Shown: piece by piece, positions 45,661 to 56,339 of the stretch | Layout of the letters: the number at the start of each line of letters is the position of its first letter | How positions within the stretch are numbered: position 1 is the stretch's first letter | Source of the DNA: Datisca glomerata | Lineage: Eukaryota; Streptophyta; Magnoliopsida; Cucurbitales; Datiscaceae | Assembly (NCBI GenBank): GCA_003255025.1 | Contig: QANY01002362.1 | Span: forward strand, 1 to 64,000 | DNA: 64,000 nt | Direction of reading: 5' to 3' | Translations under genes and position numbers: made by a program | Notes under the pieces: model-generated | Seen by the model: only the letters and a program-made list of their open reading frames with translations | Database searches by the model: none | Told to the model about the DNA's origin: nothing

Positions 45661-46504
45661 TAAAGTAAGATTCATTCATCAGTTTACCTGATTTCTCCCA
45701 TCTTCCTTAGATTATTGCACATATTTCTCTTCTAAATACATTACAGATTGGAACAGAACCCCTAAGCTCAAATTACAAATGAAGGGGGAAGAAAGAATGA
45801 ACAAACTCTTTTAAAACTCTAGTTTCTGTGAGATTACGTATTCCCATCCATTTATAGCACTGTAGAAACATTTACCTATTTTTTTATATTCAATACTTTA
45901 CAAAATCTTACATGTTTTGAATTAAGCTTAAGAAATAATTTCACCTATATATTCTAGATAGAACATGATAGGATGTTTAATTAATACTTTTGATTAATAG
46001 AAGTTTTTAGAAGTTAAATAAGAAAACTTGTGTACACAATCCAAGATAAATATTAAGATTCCATTTTACAAATATCAGAGAAAGAGAAACAATTAGTTAA
46101 GAGACAAAATCTAGGAAATGAATAGCAGAGAACCAGAAACAGTGATTCAAGAGACAAAACAGAGATTCAGAAAAAGAGCATACACGTGTCACTGACTGGT
46201 TACAATGTTTGGTTGTGGACGCGAGGACTTAGCTAAATTTCACACTTCAAATCAGCATAAAAATGATAGAGAAAGCAATGTACATATGAACAATTAAGTT
46301 TAAAAATATAAAAAATACCAACTAGCTGGCTTTGTTTCTCCTGATTATTCTCCACCATATCCATTCTTCAACCCAGAGGATTATCCAAAATCTCTACATG
46401 AAGTGAAATGAGTAAGAAACTAAAGTAATATAGCAAACAACAGAAAAGTAAACAATTTGTGCGATGTTTCGTTTGCTGGAAGTGATAAGGAGCAAGAAAC
46501 TTAC

Positions 46505-46558
46505 TTAAGGAGAAGGTGAGGATAGAACGCCTAGCAGCTCTTCCAGTTCGGTCGCCAT
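46505..46558 (-). pseudogene. HGH1-like first exon fragment
   Basis: Minus-strand ATG at 46558 encodes MATELEELLGVLSSPSP followed by TAA and a perfect donor GTAAGT. Plant HGH1 (armadillo-type protein, formerly FAM203) starts with nearly this wording and is followed by VKKAA...; the TAA stands where a Gln or Pro codon would be expected. Only 17 residues match, and no later HGH1 exon was found, so only the first exon is present. The call is from memory of the family and short. Confidence 0.5.
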
Positions 46559-47410
46559 TGCTCGCTCTTCCCTGTTCGTGGAGGCACCGAGCGAGTCACG
46601 AATTAGAGACTCGAAATCAAATCCCTAGATCATTGAGAACCCATATTCTATCATGAGTCTTTAGACTCATCCAAATGCAACTAAAATTCATGGAACCTTG
46701 ATCTAAATCAACAAGGATCCTTTACTCAGAACTCGAATATGTCTCAATTCATATCTAAAACTCAAGAGGTTAAGAAAAATGTAAACAACCGCACCTAAAA
46801 AAACACGCTCAATGAATCAACCTACGTAGATCTAGCCATGAGCTTGTCATCAAGATGAAGATGATGACTTAATAGATTGAAAGAGATGTTCATTTGCCTA
46901 CCCATCATCACTTTGAAGGAGGAATTCGAACGAGATGCACGATGGTCGCAAGATAGAGATGAAGCAAACTGATAGCTTATGGTCATACAAGAGAGATCAA
47001 AGCAAACTGAAAACCTTTGAGAAGGAATGACAGTGAACCATGAAGAGGAGAGACAGAGAGAGAAGCTAATAGAGAGAGAGACAAGATAATTAATGAGGAT
47101 CTACTCTCTTCTTCTTCGACCTAGCCCTAGGTTGTGAGTTTGTTGTATGTTGAGACTTGAGACTGAGAGGGAGAAGCTGCGAGAGAGAAGGAAAGTCGAG
47201 AGAGGAGGAATCTGATTTGTGAGGGTATCGAGAGAGAAGGTGAAATTCCAGTCCCAGTTCCAATTTTCAATCCCGCTTTTCTTGTTAAAATGTAATTTCA
47301 GTCCCGCTTTTTTTTAACATTTTAACAGGATCGTTTTTACAAGATCCATTTAAAATCTTGTTCTTTCTTATTTTTTACAAGAGAGGATTGAAACTTTTAT
47401 ATTTTATTCC

Positions 47411-48148
47411 TGTAGAATGCTATATTTCTTGTAGTGTCGGTTACCCTCTTGATTTTAAAGGTTATTTATGTTATGATCCTAATAATGGTAAGACATATAC
47501 TTGTAGACATGTTATCTTTGATGAGTGTGTGTTTCCTTATGCCACTATGACTAATTAATCTAATATTGTTTCTCAAGCTATTTCTTCTGTTTTACATGAT
47601 ACTACTTCCAATGTTTACTCATCCATTTCTGCATACTTTTCTTCTCATCTTCCTTCACGCTGCTTTTCTTCTTGAGTTGTTTATTTCTCTTTTATCTTTT
47701 CCTTTATCTCTTGAGACACATCCGTCTTATACTCAGCAACTCTAAGACCATGTTAATAACGTAAATAAGGAAAAAATACAGAGTCTGTATAAAGATTAGG
47801 CATTTATAGTCTACCTTGGGGGTCTTCTCATATCAAGGTCCTTCAAAAAACAAAATGTAGTCTCAAGATCTTGTATTGAAAGTGAAAATAGACCACTAGC
47901 TAACACTGTAGCAGAACTGATTATGCTGCTCTTACCTCCAATCATCCGTTCCATGCAAGATCTAAAAACATAGAGATAGATCATTTTATCAGTGAGCAAG
48001 TTTTCTCTAAACACCTTCTAGTTCTTTAGGTGTCATCTTATGATCAAACAACAGACGTACACATAAAAGCTCCTCTCAACTGACATATTTAAATACTTAA
48101 CGTGCAAGCTCAAAGCTATTGAATCTCCTTTCCAATTGAGGGGAGATA
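47411..48148 (+). pseudogene. Copia D integrase tail and RNase H end
   Basis: CYISCSVGYPLDFKGYLCYD then TYTCRHVIFDECVFPYAT completes the post-integrase segment. After a deletion of RT, PLANTVAELI (about 47890) and, in another frame, IDHFISEQVFSKHLLVL, SSYDQTTDV and AIESPFQLRGD-like wording (48115-48145) are the RNase H end. The polypurine tract GAGGGGAGATA precedes the 3' LTR. Confidence 0.75.
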
Positions 48149-48427
48149 TTATGACCCATGATAATATACCATCTACTCATTCCAAGTCTTTTATCACAGT
48201 CCATCATCAGCAAAAATAGTTAGAGAGAAGTATATATCGAACAATATATGTTTTACCTCATGAACTCATGTTGATTTAGTCATCTTCTCCATTGTATCTA
48301 TGTATATTATACATTGTAAAATTTGTAAATCTATCATCGAGCAATATACAAAAAAATAGAAAGTTGATTTATAGAATTCTCTAGTGTTTATCAACAACAA
48401 TATCTAAGATTTTTTAAGCTTTTATAA
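48149..48427 (+). repeat. 3' LTR of copia D
   Basis: Begins TTATGACCCATGATAATATA just after the polypurine tract and ends TTTTTTAAGCTTTTATA, paired with 41890-42194. Confidence 0.7.
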
Positions 48428-48770
48428 ACCAAACTTATCTTCCACCTCCATTGTTCGAGTAAATATTGAATGTTTTTAGAGCACTGAAAACTCATCTTCT
48501 AATGTCACCACTACAACAAAAGAGTCTTTTAATGACACTTCAAAGATAGCATATTTTTCAAAAAATACGTCATTTTATGCACATTTTCAAGAGTCTATTA
48601 TTGGCTTTCTTTAGCATATAAATAAAATGTCATATTATATAACATGGTACAAAATATTAAGCAGATTAATTGTTTGAAAAACTTAATGAACAGTTCTAAG
48701 AAAATATCCCATTGTTTGGAATTAGCTTAAATTGGTTTTATACTTCTCTTAAAAAATAAAATTTATACTT
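48428..48770. other. Spacer with CACTA-like word
   Basis: CACTACAACAAAAGAG at 48509 looks like a CACTA terminus, but no inverted partner or target duplication was found. No gene seen. Confidence 0.3.
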
Positions 48771-49460
48771 AGGCCTCGTTTGGTTCATGTTATATCCTCA
48801 TTTGTAATCATATTGTAATTTATTTACCATGTTAGAGTAATCCTTAAATAAGGCTATATTTCTAATTTGCATGCAATCATAGTTTGCAATATTTTCAAGC
48901 AATTGAATTCCAATAGAAAATAGATGCAATTCTAATTTACAATACAATTACAATTCTAATATCAAACAAATTATTTTCCTACCCTCATATGAAATATACT
49001 AAAAGTCACATCTTTCTCACACTTTATCTCTCATTTTATTGATTTAATTAAAATTAACTTTATTAATATTTAATTTAGTATTATTAATTTATTTAAATAT
49101 TAATTAAAATTAATTAAAATTAATGTTAAAATTTCACGTTAAAAAAATTCATTCTATCTCTTATTTCATTAATTTAATTAAAATTAATTTTTTAAACTTT
49201 AGTCCAGCATTACTAATATATTTAAAAATAAATTAAAATTGATATGAAAATTACACGCCAAAATATTTTTTTGATAATATATAACTAAAAGAGCATTTAA
49301 GTAACTTATTGTCGTCTACACAAATTTAAAATAAAAGTCAACATATACGAAATATAGCAACTATAAATTATCATTCATCACCTCATAGATTATCATGCAT
49401 AATCAAATATGACAAAAATATTTTATAAGTAATTGAATTACACGGAATTGAATCAAACGA
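48771..49460. mobile_element. MITE-like element, about 690 bp
   Basis: The left end AGGCCTCGTTTGGTTCA (48771) is mirrored on the right by TGAATCAAACGAAA (about 49449-49462), a near-perfect 12-of-14 inverted match in CCTCGTTTGGTTCA. The interior is AT-rich and non-coding. A clear target duplication was not found, so the superfamily is unassigned. Confidence 0.45.
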
Positions 49461-50428
49461 AATTTTTTAATGATACATATCTGATCAAATTAAAAAATTG
49501 GACCCGAGTCCCAACAACCATTGAGCCGCCCTTGCATAGTGAGAGCTTCCAACTTGGTTAAAGAGACAAAAGGAATCATAGGACAAAGAACAATATAGCA
49601 GAGATCCAAGTTTAGACGGTCAAAACTCTCACCATGTGCAAGCTTTTTTGAAATTTATGGAGTATAGTAACTCTTTTTATATTATTCAAAGAAAACTTTT
49701 TATATTATTCAAAGAAGTTTTAACCTTTAATTTGTTAATTTTAACTTAAAAAGGAATCTTTGTGTGCAACTAGATTGCATGAGTAGTAGTGCTAGAGGGT
49801 TGGCCAAAAGGGTCTTATAGCTTACATTTTTCAGTCACGCGGTTTGTCCCTGGAGAACCAAAAATAGTTAATTATGTAAGCAAAATATAATTAATAAATT
49901 GAGCTTATGGGTTCTTGTGTTAGTTTTGGATGTACCAACTTGTTTCTTTCTTTCATGTTTTTAAATAGGAATAATAAAATGAAATGAAGGTACACTTGAT
50001 GTTGTACGTACGTTTTTTTTTTCATAAAACTAGGCTGTTTAATGCATCCTAAAGAGCATTAAAGATATGTAATGCGTCTAGACCGAGTACCAAACTTCTC
50101 AAAATAGGTGATTTTCGCAATAGACTAGCAATTAAGTGATGTTTGATTCAAATAAATAACATGATGATATAAAATAAAAGGGATGAATTTATCATAGAGA
50201 ACAATTTATAAAGAGGGTAAGAAAGTGGGGAACAGGGGAAGTGTGAGTTAGAATTGGAAGGAGAGGTATTTTATTAGAGAGATAAAGAAACATGATTCAT
50301 CGTCTTTCACTACCATTTCGCTAAATGCTACATAAGTTGTGCTAATTCACCTCCAATCCTATTATTCATCTTTTTTATCATCCATTTGAAATAAAACAAT
50401 ACCAGCATCATAATCTTCATTCATGACA
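49461..50428. other. Intergenic, nothing recognised
   Basis: About 1 kb of AT-rich DNA without a gene, terminal repeat or RNA feature that I can name. Confidence 0.5.
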
Positions 50429-50433
50429 ATTAC

Positions 50434-51195
50434 TGGTATGGGTGTTTTTTTAACGTCGACAACGTAACCACTCGTGTTACGCCGTATTAGTGGGTCCTCG
50501 ATGAATAAATTTTTTTAAGGAAAAGAACAGACCTCACCTGATCAGTATCGAGGATGCTCGAGTTACACAGACTCGAGCACGTATAAGAGATATTAAAGTC
50601 CACAATGAGAGCTTGGATAGCACTGAGCGTAGGGCCATCATTGTTTGCCAAAAGTAACATCTCAGGTGGCACCTCCTCACAAGCCCGAGCACCCAACAAG
50701 TCTCATCGCCATGGCAGGATGTCAAGATAGCCCCGTCTGGCCATTTCGACACTTAATGTTGAATGCTTTATGTCAAGGTCGCCCCCCTCTCGTCCAATCA
50801 AGGGCAACCAGGACAAACATTGTGTCTCGCAAACCTTACCCAGCACGCCTCCGAAATGTTTTCTCGACTCGCTTCCTCCCACCTAAAGACTCAGGTATAA
50901 ATATGTCTACTAATAAACAGAAGATGTATGCCTTCTCTCTCCTAAGAAAATTATGTCAAACTACCGATCAAACACTAACTTAGGAATCGAAGGCTCTTCG
51001 ATGAAGAAAACATCCCTGTTTCTCTTCGTCTTAGAGTTCTATGTATTTTTTCCAGACATTGAAGTCGTGAGAAATTCTAGCCAGAAGGAAGGACACGTAT
51101 ACCGTAATCATTGCTGATTCTCCCGATTAGGAGGACGCCTACTCTTAGCATGGGAGATATGCATACAAGCATCTATACTATTGAAATTTTCAGCA
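50434..51195 (+). repeat. 5' LTR of the 2.6-kb element
   Basis: Starts TGGTATGGGTGTT and ends GAAATTTTCAGCA. TATA box TATAAATA at 50896-50903. Conserved downstream blocks CTAAGAAAATTATGTCAAA and TTCTCTTCGTCTTAGAGTTCT. Confidence 0.8.
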
Positions 51196-52319
51196 GGATG
51201 ATGGTCTCATCCAGGCCAAGTTAAATTTTGACAAGGGAAAAATAAAGCCCTATCTAGTTGAAGTATGTTTGCGATAAGAAATAGGTAAAAACAAAGATAA
51301 ATAAAGGAAGTTTATTTTCATTAATAAACGTAGGGCTATATGTACAAATAAAAGTACAAAAATCTTCTCGCTTAAGGTGGAAAACCCCATCCTAGGGTGA
51401 GAAAGAAACAAAAAACTTTCTTGAACTCTTCTGAGGAATGGAAGCCTCGGGTCGCCACAATGAATTGGTCTGATGCTCACACCAAGTCGGGATAAAACTG
51501 GATTCAAACCACAAGCGGCAAACAATTTATGTGTTGAGGACGAAAGACCTCAATCTCTCCCCCTTAACATGAAAAAGGAAGGAGGCCACCGCGTCCGGGT
51601 TCGAAACCATTCTAAAGGATGTTACAAAGACTACCTTACCCACTCCTGAAGCATGCTTCTATAAGTAGCTAGGGTCCGGAAGGACAGAGGTGGTCAAAGG
51701 CGGGAGAGGGTCACAGGCCTTTTTCAAGGATGATACTTCTACAACCATGGGCCAGTATCCAAAACGGAAAGAGGATTCGCCAAACATGCTTATTGACGGT
51801 AGCAAAATCACTGTGAATGGAACATCGACGACTTTGGGGCCCGACATTTAAAGGACGACAGAGAGGGAAGCGACAATCATGAAAAGAAAGGCCAGGAAGA
51901 TCTCAAGAGATAGCCCCCCAAAATGAAAAAGGCCCTAGAAGGGGAAGAATCACTATTTTGACAAGGGAAAAATAAGAATCGGGGGCAAGAATGAAGGTTT
52001 CAACTCTATAAGGATGGCGAGGATTAAAGAAATGGAAAGAGAAATCGCCTATTTATAGGCCTAGAAGAAAACTGACCATTTAGTGGAGGTATTTAAGTTG
52101 GCCATGATGGCGCCTGATGGAACCATCCTATGACTGGTAAATGGGGCCTTTGGTACAGGCCTCCTGACTAAATAAATTTTAGGTATAAGCGTGAGTTGCC
52201 CAAGAACAACAGGGCCTTTGGCTTTTCACCACATAGGAGTAGCTCAAACGAGGAGCTCGAATAGAGAAGTCTTCAAACCTATGCGAATGAAGCCACCCAA
52301 GTCCTCGACTAGAGGCAAC

Positions 52320-53077
52320 TGTTATGGGTGTTATCTCGACACCCAGTAACACAACGGCTCATGTTACACCGCATTAGGGGCCCCCCGATAAAGGAAAAGA
52401 ACAGACTTCACCTGGTCAGTACCAAGAATGCTTGGGTTACACAGACCCGACCACGTATAAGAGAGATCAAATTTCATAAGGAGATCTCGGATTGCATTGA
52501 GCATAAGGCCATCACTACCCGCCGAAGGTAACGTCTCAGGTGGCACCTTCTCACAGGCACAACCACCTAACAAGTCTCATCGTCATGGCAGGATGTCAAG
52601 ATATCCCTCATCTATTCATTTTGACATTTAATGTTGAATGCTTTATGCCAAGGTAGGCTCTCTCCCATACAATTAAGGGCAAGTAGGACTGACATTGTGT
52701 CTCGTGACGCTTCCCAGCACGCCTCTAAAAGGCTTCTTTGACACGTTTCCTCTCTCCTGAAGACTCAGATATAAATACGTCTATTTATAAATAGAAGAGG
52801 TATACCTTCTCTCTTCTAAGAAAAATATGCCAAAATATCGACCAAACACTGACTTAGGCATCGGAGGCGTTTCGACAAGGAAACCACCCCCGGTTCTCTT
52901 CGTCTTAGAGTTCTTTGTCTATTTTTTACAGACATTGAGATAGTGATGAGTTCCAGCTAGAGGGAATGACACATATAACATCATCATTGCTGATTATCCC
53001 GGTTAGAAGGATACCTACATTTAGCATGGGAGACAAGCATATAATTATCCGTATTGTTGAAGTTTTTGGCTAAAACA
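52320..53077 (+). repeat. 3' LTR of the 2.6-kb element
   Basis: Starts TGTTATGGGTGTTATC and ends GGCTAAAACA; TATA box TATAAATA at 52770-52777. Matches the 5' LTR throughout. Confidence 0.8.
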
Positions 53078-53301
53078 ATTACCTAGAACATTAATGCACA
53101 AATGCAAAATCTCAAGATTTAATCAATATATACTATTTTCAGGCATCTACATTCTACACCTTAGAAACCTATATGTAGGCTTTATACTCACTTTGAACAT
53201 TAATTATAAAACTCTCATCAAATACAAAAAAAGGTCTTCAATATACTACTCTTGAACTATACATTATGTTAAGTGTAATGAGAATTAGTTTTAAACTTAA
53301 G

Positions 53302-53560
53302 TGTTAGTATTAGTGTTTTAGCAGCAAAATGACAGTTAGTTTATAACTATCATAACAGATGTGTTTAGTTGCCCTTCTATCTTGTATATTGTACATATAC
53401 TTATTTCAAATGCTTAACGAAATAACAATGAAGTATTCTTTCTTATTGGTTATGTCTTTCTCTCTTCTTTCTTCTCTCTCTCTCTCTCTCTCTTCTCTCT
53501 TCTTCTTTCACTGAAAATCTTGACAATTTAGCTTTTCATAACTTGTCATATTATTATACA
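53302..53560 (+). repeat. 5' LTR of copia C
   Basis: TGTTAGTATTAGTGTTTTAG to ATTATTATACA, about 259 bp, with a (CT)n tract near 53480-53510. It abuts the primer-binding site. Confidence 0.85.
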
Positions 53561-53572
53561 TGGTATAGAAGC
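53561..53572 (+). promoter_or_regulatory. Primer-binding site, copia C
   Basis: TGGTATAGAAGC, a diverged form of the copia TGGTATCAGAGC site for initiator tRNA-Met. Confidence 0.75.
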
Positions 53573-53597
53573 ATCATTAAGATAAATGTCTCTCAAA

Positions 53598-54560
53598 ATG
53601 GCAGCAACTAAAGATTATGGTACTGTTATTCACTGTCCTATTTTTCTCCTCTCCAACATATATAATCTGATTTCTATCCGATTAGATTCATCCAATTTTG
53701 TACTCTAGAAATATCAAATAACCTCCATTATCAAAGCACATTCAGTATTTGGCTTTGTTGATGGAAGCCTAACCTACTCAGAGCAATTCATGACGAATGA
53801 CAAAGGTAAGAAATTAAGAAATCCAAGATTTAATCAATGGAAACCCCAAGATCAGGCCCTGATAACTCTGATAAATGCCACACTGTCTAAGATAGATAGG
53901 GCCTATGTAGGATGCAACACATCAATGGAAGTTTGGTGTGCAATAGAAAGAAGATTTTCATCCATCTCTAGATCAAATATCATGTTGCTCAAGTCTGATT
54001 TGCAAACCATTAAAAAGAAAAGCAATGGAGATGTTGACTCTTACATACTAAGAGTTAAAGAGATAAAAGATAAGTTTGTTGGTGTCTTAATGAGTCTTGT
54101 GAATGAAGACATCCTAATTTACACCATAAATGGATTTCCTATAGAATACAACACTCTCAAAATGACAATAAGAGCCGGAGCAGAACCTATCAATCTAGAA
54201 GAGCTACATGTTCTTCTTAAATCTGAAGAGATATTTTTAAACACTCCAAACAAATAATAAGAAAGCTTCTTTCAGTCTACTGCCATATATGCTCCTCAAG
54301 GTAATCAATTTAATAGAGGAGGATAGTTTAACAAAGGAAGAGGCATGTCATTCAAAGGAGGAAGATTTAATTCTAGCAGTGGTTTCAACCAAAGAGGAAG
54401 ATTTGGCTTCTCATTCAGCCAATCATTCTCCAGAACCCTCCCTTCCTTTCTTAACAACTCATCTGCACAAAGTGGTCAGTTTATACCTTAAACAACTTCT
54501 GATGTAAATCAAGGCAGAATTTACTGTCAAATTTGCAAGCCTAGTCAAAGTGTCATTGAT
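53598..54560 (+). pseudogene. Copia C gag (UBN2), one early nonsense codon
   Basis: ATG at 53598 opens MAATKDYGTVIHCPIFLLSN; TAG at 53706-53708 replaces the invariant Trp of NFxxWKYQ. The same frame continues from 53790 to 54257 with the UBN2 core (QDQALITLINATLS, EVWCAIERRFSS, DVDSYILRVKEIKDKF, EDILIYTINGFPIEYNT, LEELHVLLKSEEI). A Gly/Arg-rich segment and a degraded zinc knuckle (YCQICKPSQSVIDC) follow with further stops. Confidence 0.85.
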
Positions 54561-54629
54561 TGTTACCATAGGATGAATTATTCCTATTAAGACAAAAATC
54601 CTCCAACATAACTTATTGTAACGGCAGCA

Positions 54630-55187
54630 ATGATGAGAAACCTTGCAAACTCAACAAAGGAAAAAGTTTGGCTTACTAATTCAGGCTACATTACACATCT
54701 AACATCTGATATCAAAAATTTGTTCTCTTCTAAAGAATACACTGGTGATGACAGTGTAGTTGTGGGTGATGGCCAAACACTCCCTATAACATACACTGGT
54801 ACACGTTTATTATCAACTGACTCTCACTCTTTTAATATGCCTAAAGTCTATTGTGCTCCTAACGTAGCCTCTAATCTCTTTTTTGTATATCATTGTTATC
54901 TAGATGATAAGTGTATCTTTATTTTTTATGCTAACTTCTTGATGATTCAGGACAAAATCAAGGGCAAAATCATTTACAAAGAACCTAATGAGAATGGTTT
55001 GTACCCCATTCTCACTTCTATGACGGCATCCAAACCTAAATGCACACAAGTACCATACATTGGAACAAAGGTCTCAAAATCAATATGGCATAATAGACTT
55101 AGGAATGCATCCAATTCAGTAATAAAACTAGCATTATCCAAACACACAAATATATTTCCATTCTACAGAAAATCCATGTGTTTATGA
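54630..55187 (+). pseudogene. Copia C protease and pre-integrase region
   Basis: VWLTNSGYITHLTSD stands where copia proteases have W-x-DSGA-x-H; the catalytic Asp is Asn. VGDGQTLPITYTG and KVYCAPNVASNLFFV follow, then SIWHNRLRNASNSVIKLALS, the pre-integrase His motif. The protease would be dead even without the surrounding stops. Confidence 0.85.
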
Positions 55188-55189
55188 AA

Positions 55190-55960
55190 GTTGTATACTT
55201 AGTAAAGCGTCTAGATTACCTTTTCAATCGTCATCTTCTCTTTCTAATTCAGCATTAGAACTAATACATTTTGATATATGGGGTCCTTCACCTATTATAT
55301 CTCTCTCTAGTTATAAATATTGTGTCTAGTTTATAGATTACTTTACAAGATTTGTGTGGATTTTTTTCTTATTGTCCAAATCTGAAGGTTTCTCTATATT
55401 TTGAAAGTTTAAAGCATATTTGAAAACCAATTCTGCACTAAATCAAAATTCTAAGAAGTGATGGTGGAGGAGAATACACTAGCAATCCATTCAAAAACCT
55501 TCTCCAAAACAATGGAATTTTGTACCAGAAAGCATGTCCTTATACTCCTCAGTAAAATGGCATTGTTATGAGAAAGCATAGACATATAGTAGAATCTGCC
55601 CTTGTCAAGCTTCACAAATCCTCACTTCCTCTTCAATTTTAATGGCATACATTTCTTATTGTTGCTTTCCTAATTAACAGAATGCCCTATCCCACTATAC
55701 ATAACATTGCACCCTTTGAAAAACTCTATACTAAGGTTCTTGAATATGCACATCTCAAATTTTTTGGATGTGCACGTTATCCCTTGCTAAAGCCCTTAAA
55801 CAGTCCTAAAATTTAACCAAAAATAGCAAAATGTGCTTTTCTTGGATATGTTTTAGACTTTATGGGATACTTGTGCTTTGATCCTGTTACTAAATGGATA
55901 TATATTTCAAGACATGTTTTATTTGATGAGACCAATTTTCCTTATGCATAATTTATAACT
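55190..55960 (+). pseudogene. Copia C integrase, interrupted
   Basis: LIHFDIWGPSPIISLSSYKY, FIDYFTRFVWIFFLLSKSEG, SDGGGEYTSNPFKNLLQNNG, YTPQ-stop-NGIVMRKHRHIVE, INRMPYPTIHNIAPFEKLYT and the CAFLGYVLDFMGYLCFDPVT tail. The second catalytic Asp has become Tyr (FIDYF for FIDDF), plus stops and a frameshift. Confidence 0.85.
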
Positions 55961-56339
55961 AAAGCTACTGGTGTTACATGTGACACTTCACAAAACTCAC
56001 ATTTTGTCAATGCCTTTCCACCTTTTCAGATTCTGCATAATTCTGATAAAACAAACGCCAATATTGCACAAAACAACATTGATATCTCATCTTTTGAATA
56101 AAGTATAGAAAATAATCCTTCTATTTCTAGCATGTCATCTTTTGATGCACTTTCAGATACTCAATCTCCTCGTGATATCTCAAATTCCTTAGTTATAGAT
56201 CTTAACATTCATGCATCTCATTCTTCACTTATGCCTACATCTTCTACTAATATTCAACCTCCCAACAACACTCACTCCATGAAAACCATATCTAAAGTAG
56301 GAATATTCAAAAAGAAAGCATACACCCCATCTAATGCTC

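Larger units (their letters stand above)
42886..47410 (-). mobile_element. 4.5-kb insertion with 9-bp TSD and host exons
   Basis: Flanked by TGTAGAATG at 42877-42885 and 47411-47419, and inserted in frame-continuous copia integrase coding. A 9-bp duplication is typical of Mutator-like elements, but I see no clear terminal inverted repeat (left end TTGATTAAAAGAG, right end ATATTTTATTCC). No transposase was recognised. Minus-strand exon-like pieces occur in order at 46558-46505, 45660-45500, 45385-45190 and 44735-44575, with splice-like boundaries. A pyrimidine-rich leader-like block lies at 47040-47240. It could be a Pack-MULE-like gene-fragment carrier, or a genomic fragment inserted another way. 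Confidence 0.6.
41890..48427 (+). mobile_element. Ty1/copia element D with internal insertion
   Basis: 5' LTR about 41890-42194, primer-binding site 42195, a short gag start (42221), integrase (42420-42885 and 47411-47560), RNase H tail (47880-48145), polypurine tract and 3' LTR about 48149-48427. Most of gag, protease and nearly all of RT are deleted. A 4.5-kb foreign segment (42886-47410) splits the integrase. The LTRs share CCATCTACT, TCATTCCAAGTCTT, TTTTACCTCATG and ATCATCGAG blocks. Confidence 0.85.
50434..53077 (+). mobile_element. Complete non-autonomous LTR element, 2.6 kb
   Basis: LTR 50434-51195, internal 51196-52319, LTR 52320-53077, flanked by a perfect 5-bp target duplication ATTAC (50429-50433 and 53078-53082). 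The internal 1.1 kb carries no gag or pol resemblance, so mobility would need enzymes in trans. Size and structure lie between TRIM and LARD elements. A truncated relative is at 13017-14895. The LTRs differ at many positions, so the insertion is old. Confidence 0.85.

Noticed and set aside
47428..47440. TTTCTTGTAGTG as a CACTA right end
   Set aside because: It is part of the copia D integrase coding (YISCSVGY), which continues in frame on both sides of the real insertion junction at 47410.
48509..48525. CACTACAACAAAAGAG as a second CACTA element
   Set aside because: No inverted partner, subterminal repeats or target duplication within reach.
50487..52573. Small frames of 60-112 codons in the 50.4-53.1 kb element
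   Set aside because: No motif; frames are not conserved between the two LTRs or with the relative at 13-14.9 kb.
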